Shown here one piece after another: positions 18,390 to 31,965 of a DNA stretch of 64,000 nucleotides. The notes below the pieces were generated by a model. It saw only the letters and a program-made list of their open reading frames with translations. It did not search any database and was not told the origin of the DNA. The stretch spans positions 186,001 to 250,000 of the forward strand of contig NZ_JAHCQH010000004.1 of the NCBI RefSeq assembly GCF_018449475.1, read 5' to 3'. Source of the DNA: Ancylobacter radicis. Its GTDB lineage: Bacteria; Pseudomonadota; Alphaproteobacteria; Rhizobiales; Xanthobacteraceae. Positions within the stretch are counted from its first letter, which is position 1, and each line of letters begins with the position of its first letter. The position numbers were made by a program, and so were the translations under genes.

Positions 18390-18408
18390 CCGTTCGTCCG
18401 AGGCGAGC

Positions 18409-19818
<1,410 letters not shown>

Positions 19819-19896
19819 CTTATTCGAACCTCTTTTGAATACTGCTCATTCGCGGGCAGGTGAGACACAAGCGGTGGTGCCAACAACGAGACGCGC

Positions 19897-19913
19897 TGCA
19901 TCAAGGCGATGCA
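19897..19913 (-). promoter_or_regulatory. NtrC-box candidate upstream of glnA, inside a 12-bp hairpin
   Basis: TGCATC-N5-GATGCA, the TGCAYY-N5-RRTGCA layout of NtrC enhancer sites (17 bp). It forms the core of a larger perfect inverted repeat at 19891-19919 (12-bp arms, 5-base loop). A partial sigma-54-like element, TTGGCAC followed by CTTG with one extra base of spacing, lies just downstream on the minus strand at about 19865-19883. The same hairpin could instead attenuate glnB-to-glnA readthrough. Confidence 0.5.
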
Positions 19914-19949
19914 GCGCGTGCTGTCGGCCGGACCATACTACGCTTGCTG

Positions 19950-20294
<345 letters not shown>

Positions 20295-20347
20295 TTATCT
20301 CCCTGACTCGACGATCCGCGACGCCCGGTCGAGCCGAAACGCGTCGA

Positions 20348-20364
20348 AGCAGAACCCATGCCAA
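20348..20364 (-). promoter_or_regulatory. Sigma-54 promoter of glnB
   Basis: On the minus strand: TTGGCAT-GGGTT-CTGCT, matching TGGCAC-N5-TTGC with the invariant GG and GC ten bases apart and two mismatches elsewhere. It would start transcription about 45-50 bases ahead of the glnB ATG. Confidence 0.7.
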
Positions 20365-20468
20365 GCGTTGGGCCTAGCGGGAAAATAGCGGGTTCGGCGC
20401 GCTTTACGAGCGGCAAAAAGCGTAGGCTCCGGCAATATTTTGAGGGGTGTGATTAATAAATAGTCTTT

Positions 20469-20485
20469 TGCATAAAAAATATGCA
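20469..20485 (-). promoter_or_regulatory. NtrC enhancer candidate upstream of glnB
   Basis: TGCATAAAAAATATGCA, a 17-bp palindrome with TGCA-N9-TGCA half-site spacing as in NtrC boxes, about 105 bp upstream of the -24 element, a normal enhancer distance. The inner bases are A/T instead of the usual CC/GG, so affinity may differ. Confidence 0.5.
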
Positions 20486-20640
20486 ATTTGATCGAGGTCA
20501 AACCCGGCTAGGGCGCGCGCAAATTAGGCATGCGGATTGCTCGTGTTGCTGCAGCGAAAAGGGTGATCGCCTTGGCAGGTTAACGCTCGGCAAGGGGGCG
20601 CGTTCGTTGTAAGCGAGGCTGCCGAAGCTAAGGGGATGGT

Positions 20641-22131
20641 ATGGAGCTGCTGACGCCGGACGAGATGGGGCGGGCGGACGCACTGACGATAGCACGGGGC
20701 ATTGCGGGGCACGTGCTGATGGAGAATGCGGGGCGGGCGGTGGCAGCCGCTGCGGCGCGCATGGTGGAAATTGGCCGCCGTGTTCTGGTGCTTTGCGGCC
20801 CAGGCAACAATGGCGGTGACGGCTTCGTCGCGGCCCGGCATCTTGCCTTAGCCGGCTATCAAGTCCGGGTGGCGCTGCTTGGCCCGCGCACGGCGCTGAC
20901 CGGCGATGCCGCCTTGATGGCGGAACGCTGGACGGGCGAGGTGGAGGCGGCAGGGCATGCGAGCCTCGATGGGGTCGCTCTGGTCATCGACGCGCTGTTC
21001 GGCGCGGGTCTGGCGCGCGATCTCGACGGGGCGGCGCGGGCGCTGGTGGAGCGGGTCAACGAGGCCGGGCTGCCGGTGCTGGCGGTCGACCTGCCCTCGG
21101 GCATTGACGGGGCGACGGGCGCGGTGCGCGGCGCGGCGATCCGGGCACGTGCCAGCATCACCTTCTTTCGCCCCAAGCCGGGCCATGTGCTGCTGCCGGG
21201 GCGCCTGTATACCGGCGCGCTGGAGGTCGCCCAGATCGGCATTGGCGAGGGCGTGCTGGGGGCCATCGGCTCGCGCACCTTCGCCAACAGGCCCGCGCTC
21301 TGGGATGCGCAGTTCCCGGTGCCCCGGATCGACGGGCACAAATATGATCGCGGTCATCTGGTCGCCGTGTCCGGCCCGGCACAGGCGGCGGGGGCCACGC
21401 GGCTGGCTGCCCGCGCGGCGCTGCGCGGCGGGGCGGGGCTGGTGACGGTCGCCTGCCCGCCGGCGGCGCTGTCGATCCATGCCACGAATCTGTCGGCCAT
21501 CATGGTGCGGCCGGTGCTGGGCGCGAGCGAACTTGCGCGCCTGCTCGAAGACGCCCGCCTGTGCACGATCGTGATCGGGCCGGGCGTCGGGGTGGGGGAG
21601 GCGACGCGGCAGATGCTGGCCGCCTGCGCCGACCGGCGGCTGGTGCTCGATGCCGATCTGCTCACCAGCTTCGCCGGCCGCGCGAGCGATCTAGCCCGGC
21701 AGATTGCCGAGGCCCCCGCTGCCATCGCCACGCCGCATGACGGCGAGTTCGCCCGGCTGTTCGCGGGCTATGACGGCGTGCTCGGTCCCGCTTCCAAGGT
21801 CGAGCGGGCCCGCGCCGGAGCGGTGCAGCTGGGCGCGGCGCTGGTGCTGAAGGGCCCCGATACGGTGGTGGCCTCGCCCGACGGGCGGGCGGCGATCGCC
21901 TCCAACGCCCCGCCCTGGCTCGCCACGGCGGGGGCGGGCGATGTGCTCGCGGGCATCTGCGGGGGATTGCTGGCGCAGGGCATGCCGGCCTTCGAGGCGG
22001 CCTGCGCGGCGGTGTGGCTGCATGGCGAGGCCGCAACGGAGGCGGGGCCGGGGCTGGTGGCCGATGATCTGATCGACGCGCTGCGCCCGGTCTATGCCCG
22101 GCTGTTCAAGCGGCTCGGCGTGGTCGGCTGA
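20641..22131 (+). CDS. nnrD: Bifunctional NAD(P)H-hydrate repair enzyme (epimerase and ADP-dependent dehydratase)
   Basis: A 496-residue fusion protein. Residues 1-215 are the YjeF_N epimerase domain with CGPGNNGGDGFVAARHL and VIDALFGAGL; residues 225-490 are the dehydratase (ribokinase-like) domain with GPGVG, ATPHDGEFARLF and the nucleotide-site motif NAPPWLATAGAGDVLAG. Together they epimerise and dehydrate damaged NAD(P)HX back to NAD(P)H. Length is normal for the bacterial fusion. It is divergent from glnB. The ATG at 20641 begins MELLTPDEMGRADALT, as in homologues. Confidence 0.95.
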   Translation: MELLTPDEMGRADALTIARGIAGHVLMENAGRAVAAAAARMVEIGRRVLVLCGPGNNGGDGFVAARHLALAGYQVRVALLGPRTALTGDAALMAERWTGEVEAAGHASLDGVALVIDALFGAGLARDLDGAARALVERVNEAGLPVLAVDLPSGIDGATGAVRGAAIRARASITFFRPKPGHVLLPGRLYTGALEVAQIGIGEGVLGAIGSRTFANRPALWDAQFPVPRIDGHKYDRGHLVAVSGPAQAAGATRLAARAALRGGAGLVTVACPPAALSIHATNLSAIMVRPVLGASELARLLEDARLCTIVIGPGVGVGEATRQMLAACADRRLVLDADLLTSFAGRASDLARQIAEAPAAIATPHDGEFARLFAGYDGVLGPASKVERARAGAVQLGAALVLKGPDTVVASPDGRAAIASNAPPWLATAGAGDVLAGICGGLLAQGMPAFEAACAAVWLHGEAATEAGPGLVADDLIDALRPVYARLFKRLGVVG

Positions 22132-22311
22132 AGGCTTCCGGGCGCGCCGGGGCGGTCCGGCGGCTCGCGCAACCGTGCGCTGTTTTAGGGCTGGCGCTGG
22201 GGCAGCGCCGTGCTATAAGCCCGCACCCGGCTGGCGGCATCTTTTCGGGTGCACGCGTCCGCGCGCCTTGGCTTCTCCGCAGATCGCGGAGGTGAGGCGA
22301 CCGGCGTGTCC

Positions 22312-22396
22312 GCGGGCGTGGCGGAACTGGTAGACGCGCTGGATTTAGGTTCCAGTGTCGCAAGATGTGGGGGTTCGAGTCCCTCCGCCCGCACCA
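22312..22396 (+). tRNA. tRNA-Leu (anticodon UAG)
   Basis: An 85-nt class II tRNA: acceptor GCGGGCG pairs with CGCCCGC, followed by A and an encoded CCA. The anticodon arm is CTGGA-TTTAGGT-TCCAG giving UAG, which reads CUA and other CUN codons. The variable arm (TGTCGCAAGATGT) is long as expected for Leu, and GGTTCGAGTCC forms the T-arm. It precedes tig by 130 bp. Confidence 0.95.
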
Positions 22397-22525
22397 GTTT
22401 TCCGATACCCCGGAGCCTCCCGACCGTATGCACCGACGAGGCTGCGTGGCGCACCAGCGCCGCCGCTTCGCATAACCATTCGAGAACGCCGCGTCCGCGG
22501 CTCACACGACGAAGGCCGATTGAAC

Positions 22526-23875
22526 ATGCAGGTCACCGAACTCCTCGCCGAAGGTCTGAAGCGCGAATATCGCGTGGTGCTGCCGGCCGCCGAACTCGAC
22601 GCCAAGGCGACCGCTCGCCTCACCGAGATGAAGGACAAGGTGCGCATCAACGGGTTCCGTCCGGGCAAGGTGCCGGTCGCCCATCTCAAGCGCATGTATG
22701 GCAAGTCGGTTCTCGCCGAGGTCATCGACCAGGCGGTGAACGAGGCCAACACCAAGATCATCGACGACAACGGCTTCAAGCTCGCCATGCAGCCCAAGGT
22801 CGAGCTGCCGCAGGACGAGGCGGTGGTCAATGAGGTGATCGAGGGCAAGGCCGACCTGTCCTACACCGTCGGCATCGAGGTGCTGCCGGCCATCGAGCTC
22901 GGCGACTTCAAGTCGATCAGCCTCGACAAGCCGGTTCTGGCCGTCACCGACGCGGAAATCGACGAGACCGTCAACCGCATCTCTGAGGCCAACCGCCCCT
23001 ACGCCGCCAAGGAAGGCGCCGCCGACAAGGGCGACCGCGTCACCGTCTCCTTCGTCGGCTCGATCGACGGCGAGAAGTTCGAAGGTGGTTCGGGCGAGGA
23101 CATCCCGGTCGTGCTCGGCTCCAACAGCTTCATCCCCGGCTTCGAGGAGCAGCTGATCGGCATCGCCGAGGGCGAGACCCGCACCGTCAACGTGACCTTC
23201 CCGGAAAATTACCAGGCCGTCGAGCTGGCCGGCAAGGCCGCCGCCTTCGAGGTGACCGCGACCAAGATCGAGGCCCCCGGCGAGATGGCGCTCGACGACG
23301 AGTTCGCCAAGTCGCTCGGCATGGACGACATGGCGGCCCTGCGCGAGCAGGTTAAGAGCCGCATCGCCCAGGAGCACAACGCCCAGAGCCGCGCCAAGGT
23401 GAAGCGTCGCCTGCTCGACGCGCTGGACGGCCTGCACCAGTTCGACGTGCCCCCGACCCTGGCCCAGCAGGAATTCGAGGGCATCTGGAATTCGGTGACC
23501 TCGGAGATGGACAACCAGAAGCGCAGCTTCGCCGACGAGGGGACCACCGAGGAGGAGGCCCGCGCCGACTACGACAAGATCGCCAAGCGCCGCGTGCGCC
23601 TCGGCCTGGTCCTTGCGGAAATCGGTGAGAAGAACAACATCCAGGTGACCGACGACGAGGTCACCCGCGCCGTCGTCGAGCGTGCCCGCCAGTTCCCCGG
23701 GCAGGAGCAGCAGGTGTGGGAGTTCTACCGCAAGAACGCCCAGGCGCTGGCCAGCCTGCGCGCGCCGATCTTCGAGGAGAAGGTCGTCGACTTCCTGCTC
23801 GAGCTTGCCACGGTCAATGAAGTCCCCGTCACCCGCGAGGAACTCTACGCCGAGGACGAGGCCGACAAGGCCTGA
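22526..23875 (+). CDS. tig: Trigger factor
   Basis: A 449-residue ribosome-associated chaperone and peptidyl-prolyl isomerase. Order of parts: ribosome-binding N-domain with the GFRPGKVP signature at about residues 44-51, an FKBP-type PPIase domain at about 155-245 ([20 protein letters not shown]), and the long helical C-domain. The ATG at 22526 starts [10 protein letters not shown]; in-frame sequence further upstream overlaps the tRNA and is not coding. It is the first of the tig-clpP-clpX-lon series, the common bacterial order. Confidence 0.97.
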   Translation: MQVTELLAEGLKREYRVVLPAAELDAKATARLTEMKDKVRINGFRPGKVPVAHLKRMYGKSVLAEVIDQAVNEANTKIIDDNGFKLAMQPKVELPQDEAVVNEVIEGKADLSYTVGIEVLPAIELGDFKSISLDKPVLAVTDAEIDETVNRISEANRPYAAKEGAADKGDRVTVSFVGSIDGEKFEGGSGEDIPVVLGSNSFIPGFEEQLIGIAEGETRTVNVTFPENYQAVELAGKAAAFEVTATKIEAPGEMALDDEFAKSLGMDDMAALREQVKSRIAQEHNAQSRAKVKRRLLDALDGLHQFDVPPTLAQQEFEGIWNSVTSEMDNQKRSFADEGTTEEEARADYDKIAKRRVRLGLVLAEIGEKNNIQVTDDEVTRAVVERARQFPGQEQQVWEFYRKNAQALASLRAPIFEEKVVDFLLELATVNEVPVTREELYAEDEADKA

Positions 23876-24030
23876 TGACGGTTGCGGACATGCCGCGCGG
23901 GATCGTCTCCTGCGCGGCCGATCCGCGGCACAATGGCCCTATGGGCTGGTAGGGATGCGCTTTCGCTTTATTGTGGGGCGGGATGGATTCGCGGGCGGTG
24001 CACGGGCGCCGTACCGCCGAGGATCGAAAT

Positions 24031-24663
24031 ATGCGTGACCCTATTGATACTTACATGAATTATCTCGTTCCCATGGTGGTCGAGCAGACCAACCGGGGCG
24101 AGCGTTCCTACGACATTTATTCGCGCCTCCTGAAGGAGCGCATCATTTTCCTGACCGGCCCGGTCGAGGATGGCATGGCGACGCTGATGGTCGCGCAGCT
24201 GCTGTTCCTTGAGGCGGAAAATCCGAAGAAGGAAATCTCGATGTACATCAACTCCCCCGGTGGAGTGGTGACGTCGGGTCTCGCGATCTACGACACGATG
24301 CAGTTCATCAAGCCGGCGGTGTCGACGCTGTGCATCGGCCAGGCGGCCTCGATGGGCTCGCTGCTTCTGACCGCCGGCGAGAAGGGTATGCGCTTTGCCC
24401 TGCCGAACGCGCGAATCATGGTTCACCAGCCCTCGGGCGGTTTCCAGGGCCAGGTGACGGACATCCTGATCCACGCCAAGGAAGTCGAAAGCCTGAAGAA
24501 GCGGCTCAACGAAATCTATGTGAAGCACACCGGGCAGGACCTCAAGGCGGTGGAGGACGCGCTGGAGCGCGACAACTTCATGACCTCCGAGGCCGCCAAG
24601 TCCTTTGGTCTTATCGATAATGTGATCGACAAGCGCCCGGACGAAGCCCCCGCGAAAGCCTGA
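24031..24663 (+). CDS. clpP: ATP-dependent Clp protease proteolytic subunit
   Basis: A 210-residue serine protease subunit that forms the tetradecameric degradation chamber used with ClpX and ClpA. The catalytic serine is Ser107 in GQAASMGS and the histidine is His132 in [14 protein letters not shown] and the ALERDNFM aspartate region are also intact. The ATG at 24031 has GAGG about nine bases upstream and begins [10 protein letters not shown] as in rhizobial homologues. It lies 155 bp after tig and 377 bp before clpX. Confidence 0.97.
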   Translation: MRDPIDTYMNYLVPMVVEQTNRGERSYDIYSRLLKERIIFLTGPVEDGMATLMVAQLLFLEAENPKKEISMYINSPGGVVTSGLAIYDTMQFIKPAVSTLCIGQAASMGSLLLTAGEKGMRFALPNARIMVHQPSGGFQGQVTDILIHAKEVESLKKRLNEIYVKHTGQDLKAVEDALERDNFMTSEAAKSFGLIDNVIDKRPDEAPAKA

Positions 24664-25040
24664 CAGCCTTTAATGTGCGTGTTTCGGAAGCCACGCCGGC
24701 TTCCTATATGAAGGGCAATCCCGCGCGTAACTTAAGCGTGGGGTTGCGTGCGGCGCGGTATCGCGCTTGCATGGCATGACAGTGAAGTGTCGCCAGGAGG
24801 TGTGACAGGGGTACGACGGGGCCGGCGCCCGATCCGCGAAGGCGGGGATGACGCGAATGCCTTCTTGATCGCTCCGCCGCTAGCGTGCTTGGCTAGCAGG
24901 AATGGTCGGACCCTGAAAGTCGCTTCCTTTTGACGGCCCATTGAGCCGTCGCGTTTCTCCCCCCTTGGAGGCCCGCGGCGGCCTGCGAGACTGGGGCGGG
25001 ATCAGGAAACCCCTGGACCGCCGAGCGGACGGAGAGACGC
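24664..25040. other. clpP-clpX intergenic region
   Basis: A 377-bp non-coding gap. A small hairpin (GGAAGCC-ACGCC-GGCTTCC, near 24688-24706) follows clpP without a T-run and may stabilise or process the message. I find no gene and no convincing promoter boxes; the length suggests that clpX has its own start site. Confidence 0.4.
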
Positions 25041-26312
25041 ATGAGCAAGGTTGGCGGCGGCGACAGCAAGAACACTCTTTATTGCTCGTTCTGCGGCAAG
25101 AGCCAGCACGAGGTCCGCAAGCTGATTGCGGGACCGACCGTGTTCATCTGCGATGAATGCGTCGAGCTGTGCATGGACATCATCCGCGAGGAGAACAAAT
25201 CCTCGCTGGTGAAGTCGCGCGACGGCATTCCGACCCCGAAGGAGATCTGCAAGGTCTTGGACGATTATGTGATCGGCCAGTTCCATGCGAAGCGCGTCCT
25301 GTCGGTGGCGGTGCATAACCACTACAAGCGCCTGAACCACGCGACCAAGCACGCCGGTGACGTGGAGCTCGCCAAGTCCAACATCATGCTGATCGGGCCG
25401 ACGGGCTCGGGCAAGACGCTGCTCGCGCAGACGCTCGCCCGCATCCTCGACGTGCCCTTCACCATGGCGGATGCGACGACGCTCACCGAGGCGGGCTATG
25501 TCGGCGAGGACGTCGAGAACATCATCCTCAAGCTGCTTCAGTCGGCCGACTACAATGTCGAGCGGGCGCAGCGCGGCATCGTCTATATCGACGAGATCGA
25601 CAAGATCAGCCGCAAGTCCGACAACCCCTCGATCACCCGCGACGTGTCGGGCGAGGGCGTGCAGCAGGCGCTGCTGAAGATCATGGAAGGCACGGTCGCT
25701 TCCGTTCCGCCGCAGGGCGGGCGCAAGCATCCCCAGCAGGAGTTTCTGCAGGTGGACACGACCAACATCCTGTTCATCTGCGGCGGCGCCTTCGCCGGCC
25801 TCGACAAGATCATCTCGTCGCGCGGCAAGGGCACCTCGATCGGCTTCGGCGCCATCGTCTCCGCCCCCGAGGACCGCAAGCCGGGTGAGGTGTTCCGCGA
25901 GGTCGAACCCGAGGATCTGCTGAAATACGGCCTGATCCCGGAGTTCATCGGCCGTCTGCCGGTGATCGCGACGCTCGAAGACCTCGACGAGGCGGCGCTG
26001 AAGAAGATCCTCTCCGACCCGAAGAACGCGCTGGTGAAGCAGTATCAGCGCCTGTTCGAGATGGAGAATGTCGAGCTGACCATCCATGAGGAGGCGCTGG
26101 GCGCCATTGCCCGCAAGGCCATCGAGCGCAAGACCGGCGCGCGCGGCCTGCGCTCGATCATGGAAGGCATCCTGCTGGACACGATGTTCGATCTGCCCGG
26201 CCTTGAAGGGGTCGAGGAAGTCGTCATCAGCAAGGAGGTCGTCGAGCAGAATGCGCGTCCGCTCTACATCTACGCGGATCGTGCGGCCGGCGATGCAGGC
26301 GCGAGTGCCTGA
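25041..26312 (+). CDS. clpX: ATP-dependent Clp protease ATP-binding subunit ClpX
   Basis: A 423-residue AAA+ unfoldase. The N-terminal zinc-binding domain has Cys15-x2-Cys18 and Cys37-x2-Cys40. Walker A is GPTGSGKT at residues 119-126, Walker B is [10 protein letters not shown], the pore loop follows the AGYVGEDVE region and the IGF loop that docks to ClpP is present as SIGFGA. Sensor 2 lies in [13 protein letters not shown]. It recognises tagged substrates such as ssrA proteins and feeds them to ClpP. A weak purine-rich segment (GGAGAGACGC) precedes the ATG. Confidence 0.98.
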   Translation: MSKVGGGDSKNTLYCSFCGKSQHEVRKLIAGPTVFICDECVELCMDIIREENKSSLVKSRDGIPTPKEICKVLDDYVIGQFHAKRVLSVAVHNHYKRLNHATKHAGDVELAKSNIMLIGPTGSGKTLLAQTLARILDVPFTMADATTLTEAGYVGEDVENIILKLLQSADYNVERAQRGIVYIDEIDKISRKSDNPSITRDVSGEGVQQALLKIMEGTVASVPPQGGRKHPQQEFLQVDTTNILFICGGAFAGLDKIISSRGKGTSIGFGAIVSAPEDRKPGEVFREVEPEDLLKYGLIPEFIGRLPVIATLEDLDEAALKKILSDPKNALVKQYQRLFEMENVELTIHEEALGAIARKAIERKTGARGLRSIMEGILLDTMFDLPGLEGVEEVVISKEVVEQNARPLYIYADRAAGDAGASA

Positions 26313-26567
26313 CCCGGGCGACGCAATGACCACGGCCGGGCGCCCGCGCCCGGTCGCCACGGCCGCCTCCCTTGACGGAGCCGGGGGGCGTCGCCATGTG
26401 AACGTCAACCTCCGGTCCTCGACCCGCTTCGACGTGCAGTCCCGCGGCCTACCGCTCCCGCACACCGATTCCCGATCGTGTTCCGGCCGTCTAGCGGCAC
26501 GGCCCCTTCCCTTGGCGCGTCTGGCGTCCGGGTCAGGTGCCGGCCGTCAACAGAAAAGGATAGAGCC

Positions 26568-29009
<2,442 letters not shown>

Positions 29010-29034
29010 GCGCGACTTCCCGCAGACGATGATC

Positions 29035-29065
29035 ACGGCGGCGTCCTTGCGGGCGCCGCCGTTTT
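29035..29065 (+). terminator. lon terminator
   Basis: A perfect 9-bp stem (ACGGCGGCG with CGCCGCCGT) around a 10-base loop and a T-run, 26 bp after the lon stop. Confidence 0.8.
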
Positions 29066-29311
29066 CGTTGGTGCCGGAAGCGTCGGCCAGCGCCGCACAG
29101 TTCATCTCATTGACGTTGCGCGCTCAAATTCGAGGCGCTGGCATGCCAGGCGAGAGGGGTATCTTGTTACTCTAAAATCATCCAAAATCGTGTATTCGTG
29201 CGGGTTTGATGCCGGTTGCGCTTGCAATCGCCGCAATTTGGAGAAAGGGTTCGCGCCCGTCGTTGGTGCATGTAACCGACGATTCTTGTGCAACAAGGGA
29301 AGGACGGTCTC
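29066..29311. other. Upstream region of hupB
   Basis: About 245 bp, part of a 302-bp gap between lon and hupB, somewhat AT-rich at 29165-29200. A TTGACG box occurs at 29110 but no matching -10 box is at the right distance. No gene is seen. Promoter elements for a highly expressed HU gene are expected here. Confidence 0.35.
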
Positions 29312-29590
29312 ATGACCACGAAGAACGAACTCGTCGCCGCCGTGGCCGAGCAGGCCAAGCTCACGAAGGCTGCCGCCGCGGCTGCGGTCGACGCGACCTT
29401 CGATGCCATCGCCGCGTCGCTGAAGGCGGGCGAGGAAGTGAAGCTCATCGGTTTCGGCAGCTTCTCCGTCGTGACCCGCGCCGCGCGTGAGGGCCGTAAC
29501 CCGCGCACCGGCAACCCGGTCAAGATCGAAGCCTCGAAGGCGCCGAAGTTCACGCCCGGCAAGGGCCTGAAGGAAATCGTCAACGGCTGA
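29312..29590 (+). CDS. hupB: DNA-binding protein HU
   Basis: A 92-residue HU-family nucleoid protein that binds and bends DNA as a dimer. It begins MTTKNELVAAVAEQAKLTKA, and the DNA-binding arm has GFGSFSVVTRAAREGRNPRTGNPVKIEA, with the GRNPRTG signature intact. The ATG at 29312 is preferred over an in-frame ATG at 29288 because homologues begin with MTxxELV. It follows lon, a frequent arrangement in proteobacteria. Confidence 0.96.
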   Translation: MTTKNELVAAVAEQAKLTKAAAAAAVDATFDAIAASLKAGEEVKLIGFGSFSVVTRAAREGRNPRTGNPVKIEASKAPKFTPGKGLKEIVNG

Positions 29591-29881
29591 TTTCGTCCGC
29601 TGCCGCGAGGCGTCGGCGCCCCCGCCGCATCGGTCGGGGTGGCGTGACGTCCCGCGCGGGACTCCAAAAGGCGCGTCAGGTGGCGAGTGGACCGGAACCG
29701 GTCTCCCATCCGGCGCGCCTTCGGTCTTTTAGGGCCGCGCCGCGTGGCGAGGCCGGGCGACATCTCGCCCCTATCTCGCCCCTTGCCCGGCCCGGCATCC
29801 GGTGCTTTAAGGCGCGGGATCGGCCTTGCGGGCCGTTTGGTCGGGACAGATCCCGCCAGGCGGCCGCATCATCGACAGTTC
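29591..29881. other. hupB to tRNA-Val intergenic region
   Basis: A 291-bp GC-rich spacer. The only structure seen is the short palindrome GTCCCGCGCGGGAC near 29650. No supported gene and no clear promoter. Confidence 0.35.
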
Positions 29882-29957
29882 GGGCGGTTAGCTCAGTTGG
29901 TAGAGCATCTCGTTTACACCGAGAGGGTCGGCGGTTCGAGCCCGTCACCGCCCACCA
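29882..29957 (+). tRNA. tRNA-Val (anticodon UAC)
   Basis: A 76-nt tRNA: acceptor GGGCGGT pairs with ACCGCCC, then A and an encoded CCA. D-arm TTAGCTCAGTTGGTAGAGC, anticodon arm TCTCG-TTTACAC-CGAGA giving UAC, T-arm GGCGGTTCGAGCCCGTC. It precedes a HAD-family gene by 42 bp. Confidence 0.95.
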
Positions 29958-29999
29958 CCCCGTTTCGCCGCGCGTCGGCATCCTGCCGGAAGGGACGCC

Positions 30000-30671
30000 G
30001 TGAAACTCGTTCTGTTTGATTGCGACGGAACGCTGGTCGACAGCCAGCATGTGATCGTCGAGGCCATGACGCGTGCCTTTACCCGCGCCGGCCTGATCGT
30101 GCCGCCGCGCCCGGCGGTGCTGGGCATTGTCGGCCTCTCGCTGGTGGAGGCGATGCGCCGGCTGGGCGATGAGGACCCCGCCTTTCCCGCCGAGGCTCTG
30201 GCCGAGCTGTACCGCGAGGCCTTTCGCGAACTGCGCGCCGAATCGGGCTTTGTCGAGCCGCTGTTTCCCGGTGTGCGGGCGGTGCTGGACGAACTTGCGG
30301 CGCGCGAGGACGTGCTGCTGGGCATCGCTACCGGCAAGTCGCAGCGCGGCGTGGCGGCGGTACTGAGCCATCATGGCCTTGAGGGCCGCTTCATTACCAT
30401 CCAGACCGCCGATGACGCGCCTTCCAAGCCGCATCCGGCCATGGTGCTGCAAGCCTCCGAGGCGACCGGTATCGCGCCGCGGGACACGGTGCTGATCGGC
30501 GATACGAGTTTCGACATGGTGATGGCCCGCGCCGCCGGCGCCCGCGCTTTGGGCGTGACCTGGGGCTATCATGCTCCGGCGCTGCTGACCGAGGCCGGTG
30601 CGGAACGTCTGATCGACCAGGCCGAGGATCTGATCCCCGCCATGGAGCAGTTCTGGGGAGGCGCGGCATGA
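30000..30671 (+). CDS. HAD-superfamily hydrolase, phosphoglycolate-phosphatase-like
   Basis: A 223-residue phosphatase with the four HAD motifs: FDCDGTLVDS at residues 6-15 (nucleophile Asp7, acid/base Asp9), the threonine in GIATGKS, the lysine in APSKPHPAM and the acidic GDTSFDM. A helical cap follows motif I, the Gph/subclass I layout. The start is GTG at 30000. Its stop overlaps the next ATG (ATGA at 30668-30671), so it is coupled to the ATP12-type chaperone gene. The natural substrate is unknown. Confidence 0.9.
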   Translation: MKLVLFDCDGTLVDSQHVIVEAMTRAFTRAGLIVPPRPAVLGIVGLSLVEAMRRLGDEDPAFPAEALAELYREAFRELRAESGFVEPLFPGVRAVLDELAAREDVLLGIATGKSQRGVAAVLSHHGLEGRFITIQTADDAPSKPHPAMVLQASEATGIAPRDTVLIGDTSFDMVMARAAGARALGVTWGYHAPALLTEAGAERLIDQAEDLIPAMEQFWGGAA

Positions 30672-31426
30672 GCGAGCGGGATACCTCCGATCTGGCGGCC
30701 AAGCTCGCCGCCCAGACCGCCGTGCCGCGGATGAAGCGATTCTATACCGCCGCCGGCGTCGCCCCGACCGAAGATGGGGGTTTTCGTATCGAGCTGGACG
30801 GCCGCCCGGTGCGTACGCCCGGTCGCCACATCGTGCGCGTTCCCAGCCTCGCTCTGGCCGAGGTGATGGCCGCCGAGTGGGGCGGGCAGGGCGCCTTCAT
30901 CGACCCGATGAGCATGCCGGTGACGCGGCTGGTCAATTCGGCGCTGGACGGCGTGGAGCCGAACCGGGCCGAGGTGGCGGCCGAGATCGTCAAATATGCC
31001 GGCTCGGACCTCCTGTGCTACCGCACCGATGCGCCGGCGGCGCTGGTCGATCTGCAGCGCGACCTCTGGGACCCGCTGCTGGACTGGGCACGGGCGGAGA
31101 TTGGCGCCGTCTTCTTCCTCAGCGAGGGCGTCATCCATGTCGAGCAGCCCGAGCGGAGCCTTCAGGCGATCGCCGCCTATCTGCCGGATGAGGCGCTGCG
31201 CCTCGCCGCGCTGAACCTGATGACGACGCTGTCCGGCTCCAGCATCATCGCGCTCGCCGTGTGGCGCGGGCGCCTGAGCGCGGAGGACGCCTGGCGCGCG
31301 GCCCATATCGACGAGGATGTGCAGCAGCAGATCTGGGGCACGGATGCCGAGGCGTCAGCTCGTCGCACGGCGCGCTTCCGCGACTTCAGTGCCGCCGCCC
31401 TGTGCCTGCAACTGATCGGCGCCTGA
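30668..31426 (+). CDS. ATP12-family F1-ATPase assembly chaperone
   Basis: A 252-residue protein of the ATP12 family, the chaperone that holds the F1 alpha subunit during ATP synthase assembly in mitochondria and alphaproteobacteria. Visible signatures are MKRFYTAAGV, LDGRPVRTPG, AAEWGGQGAFIDP, MPVTRLVNSALD and the core YAGSDLLCYR with the following QRDLWDPLLDWA. It overlaps the upstream HAD gene by four bases, the standard alphaproteobacterial pair. No ATP synthase genes are in this window. Confidence 0.93.
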   Translation: MSERDTSDLAAKLAAQTAVPRMKRFYTAAGVAPTEDGGFRIELDGRPVRTPGRHIVRVPSLALAEVMAAEWGGQGAFIDPMSMPVTRLVNSALDGVEPNRAEVAAEIVKYAGSDLLCYRTDAPAALVDLQRDLWDPLLDWARAEIGAVFFLSEGVIHVEQPERSLQAIAAYLPDEALRLAALNLMTTLSGSSIIALAVWRGRLSAEDAWRAAHIDEDVQQQIWGTDAEASARRTARFRDFSAAALCLQLIGA

Positions 31427-31965
31427 CAGCCGATCAGGTCCGCCGGCGGGCGATTCTCGGCAAATGGCCGCCTTTCGCCGCAGGCCATGTGCCCGCATGC
31501 GCGGCATGCCTAAGTTCAAAGCGCCGACCTTGTGTTCTTATCCCATATTTATGGGGGGCGACGGGTCTGAAACATAAAAAATACACATGCTGTTGCGGTG
31601 CAGCGTGCCTTTTCTCAAGACGTATCGATTGCGAAGGCATTCTTTCCGCTGCGACAGATGGCGAACATCAGGCGGTTCGGCCCCAAAATTTTGAGTTTAA
31701 TTTAATGTTAACAGTCGGATTGGGTTTTATTTGTCAGGGAATGCAGGGTTGTTTTTGAGAATAATCTGCTTGTTTGGATGAAGAGCTATTTATCTATTCA
31801 GTCCCTGATGGCCAAGAGGGTGGGTTCGCCTGTAAAATGTTTCAAATTTCCGTTCATTTAGCCGACGTTGCAGGCGGTAAATGTTGACCGGTGTGGCTTC
31901 TGTGCACTAGTATGCCTGTGGTGACATGGTAATCATGAATCGCGGAAATACGGACGGGGGGTCCA
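31427..31965. other. Long AT-rich upstream region of the second EPS locus
   Basis: A 539-bp non-coding stretch. From about 31540 to 31900 it is clearly richer in A/T than the rest of the window, with runs such as AACATAAAAAATACAC and TTTAATTTAATGTTAACAG. Short readings in it lack similarity or codon bias. It most likely carries the promoter and regulator sites of the EPS genes to its right. Confidence 0.5.

Noticed and set aside
29882-29957. tRNA-Val as attachment site of a genomic island
   Set aside because: No integrase follows and no repeat of the tRNA 3' end was seen downstream in the window.
31261-31758. Possible 165-residue protein on the plus strand over the ATP12 end and the AT-rich gap
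   Set aside because: It begins out of frame inside the ATP12 gene and changes composition at the gene end; no coherent domain.
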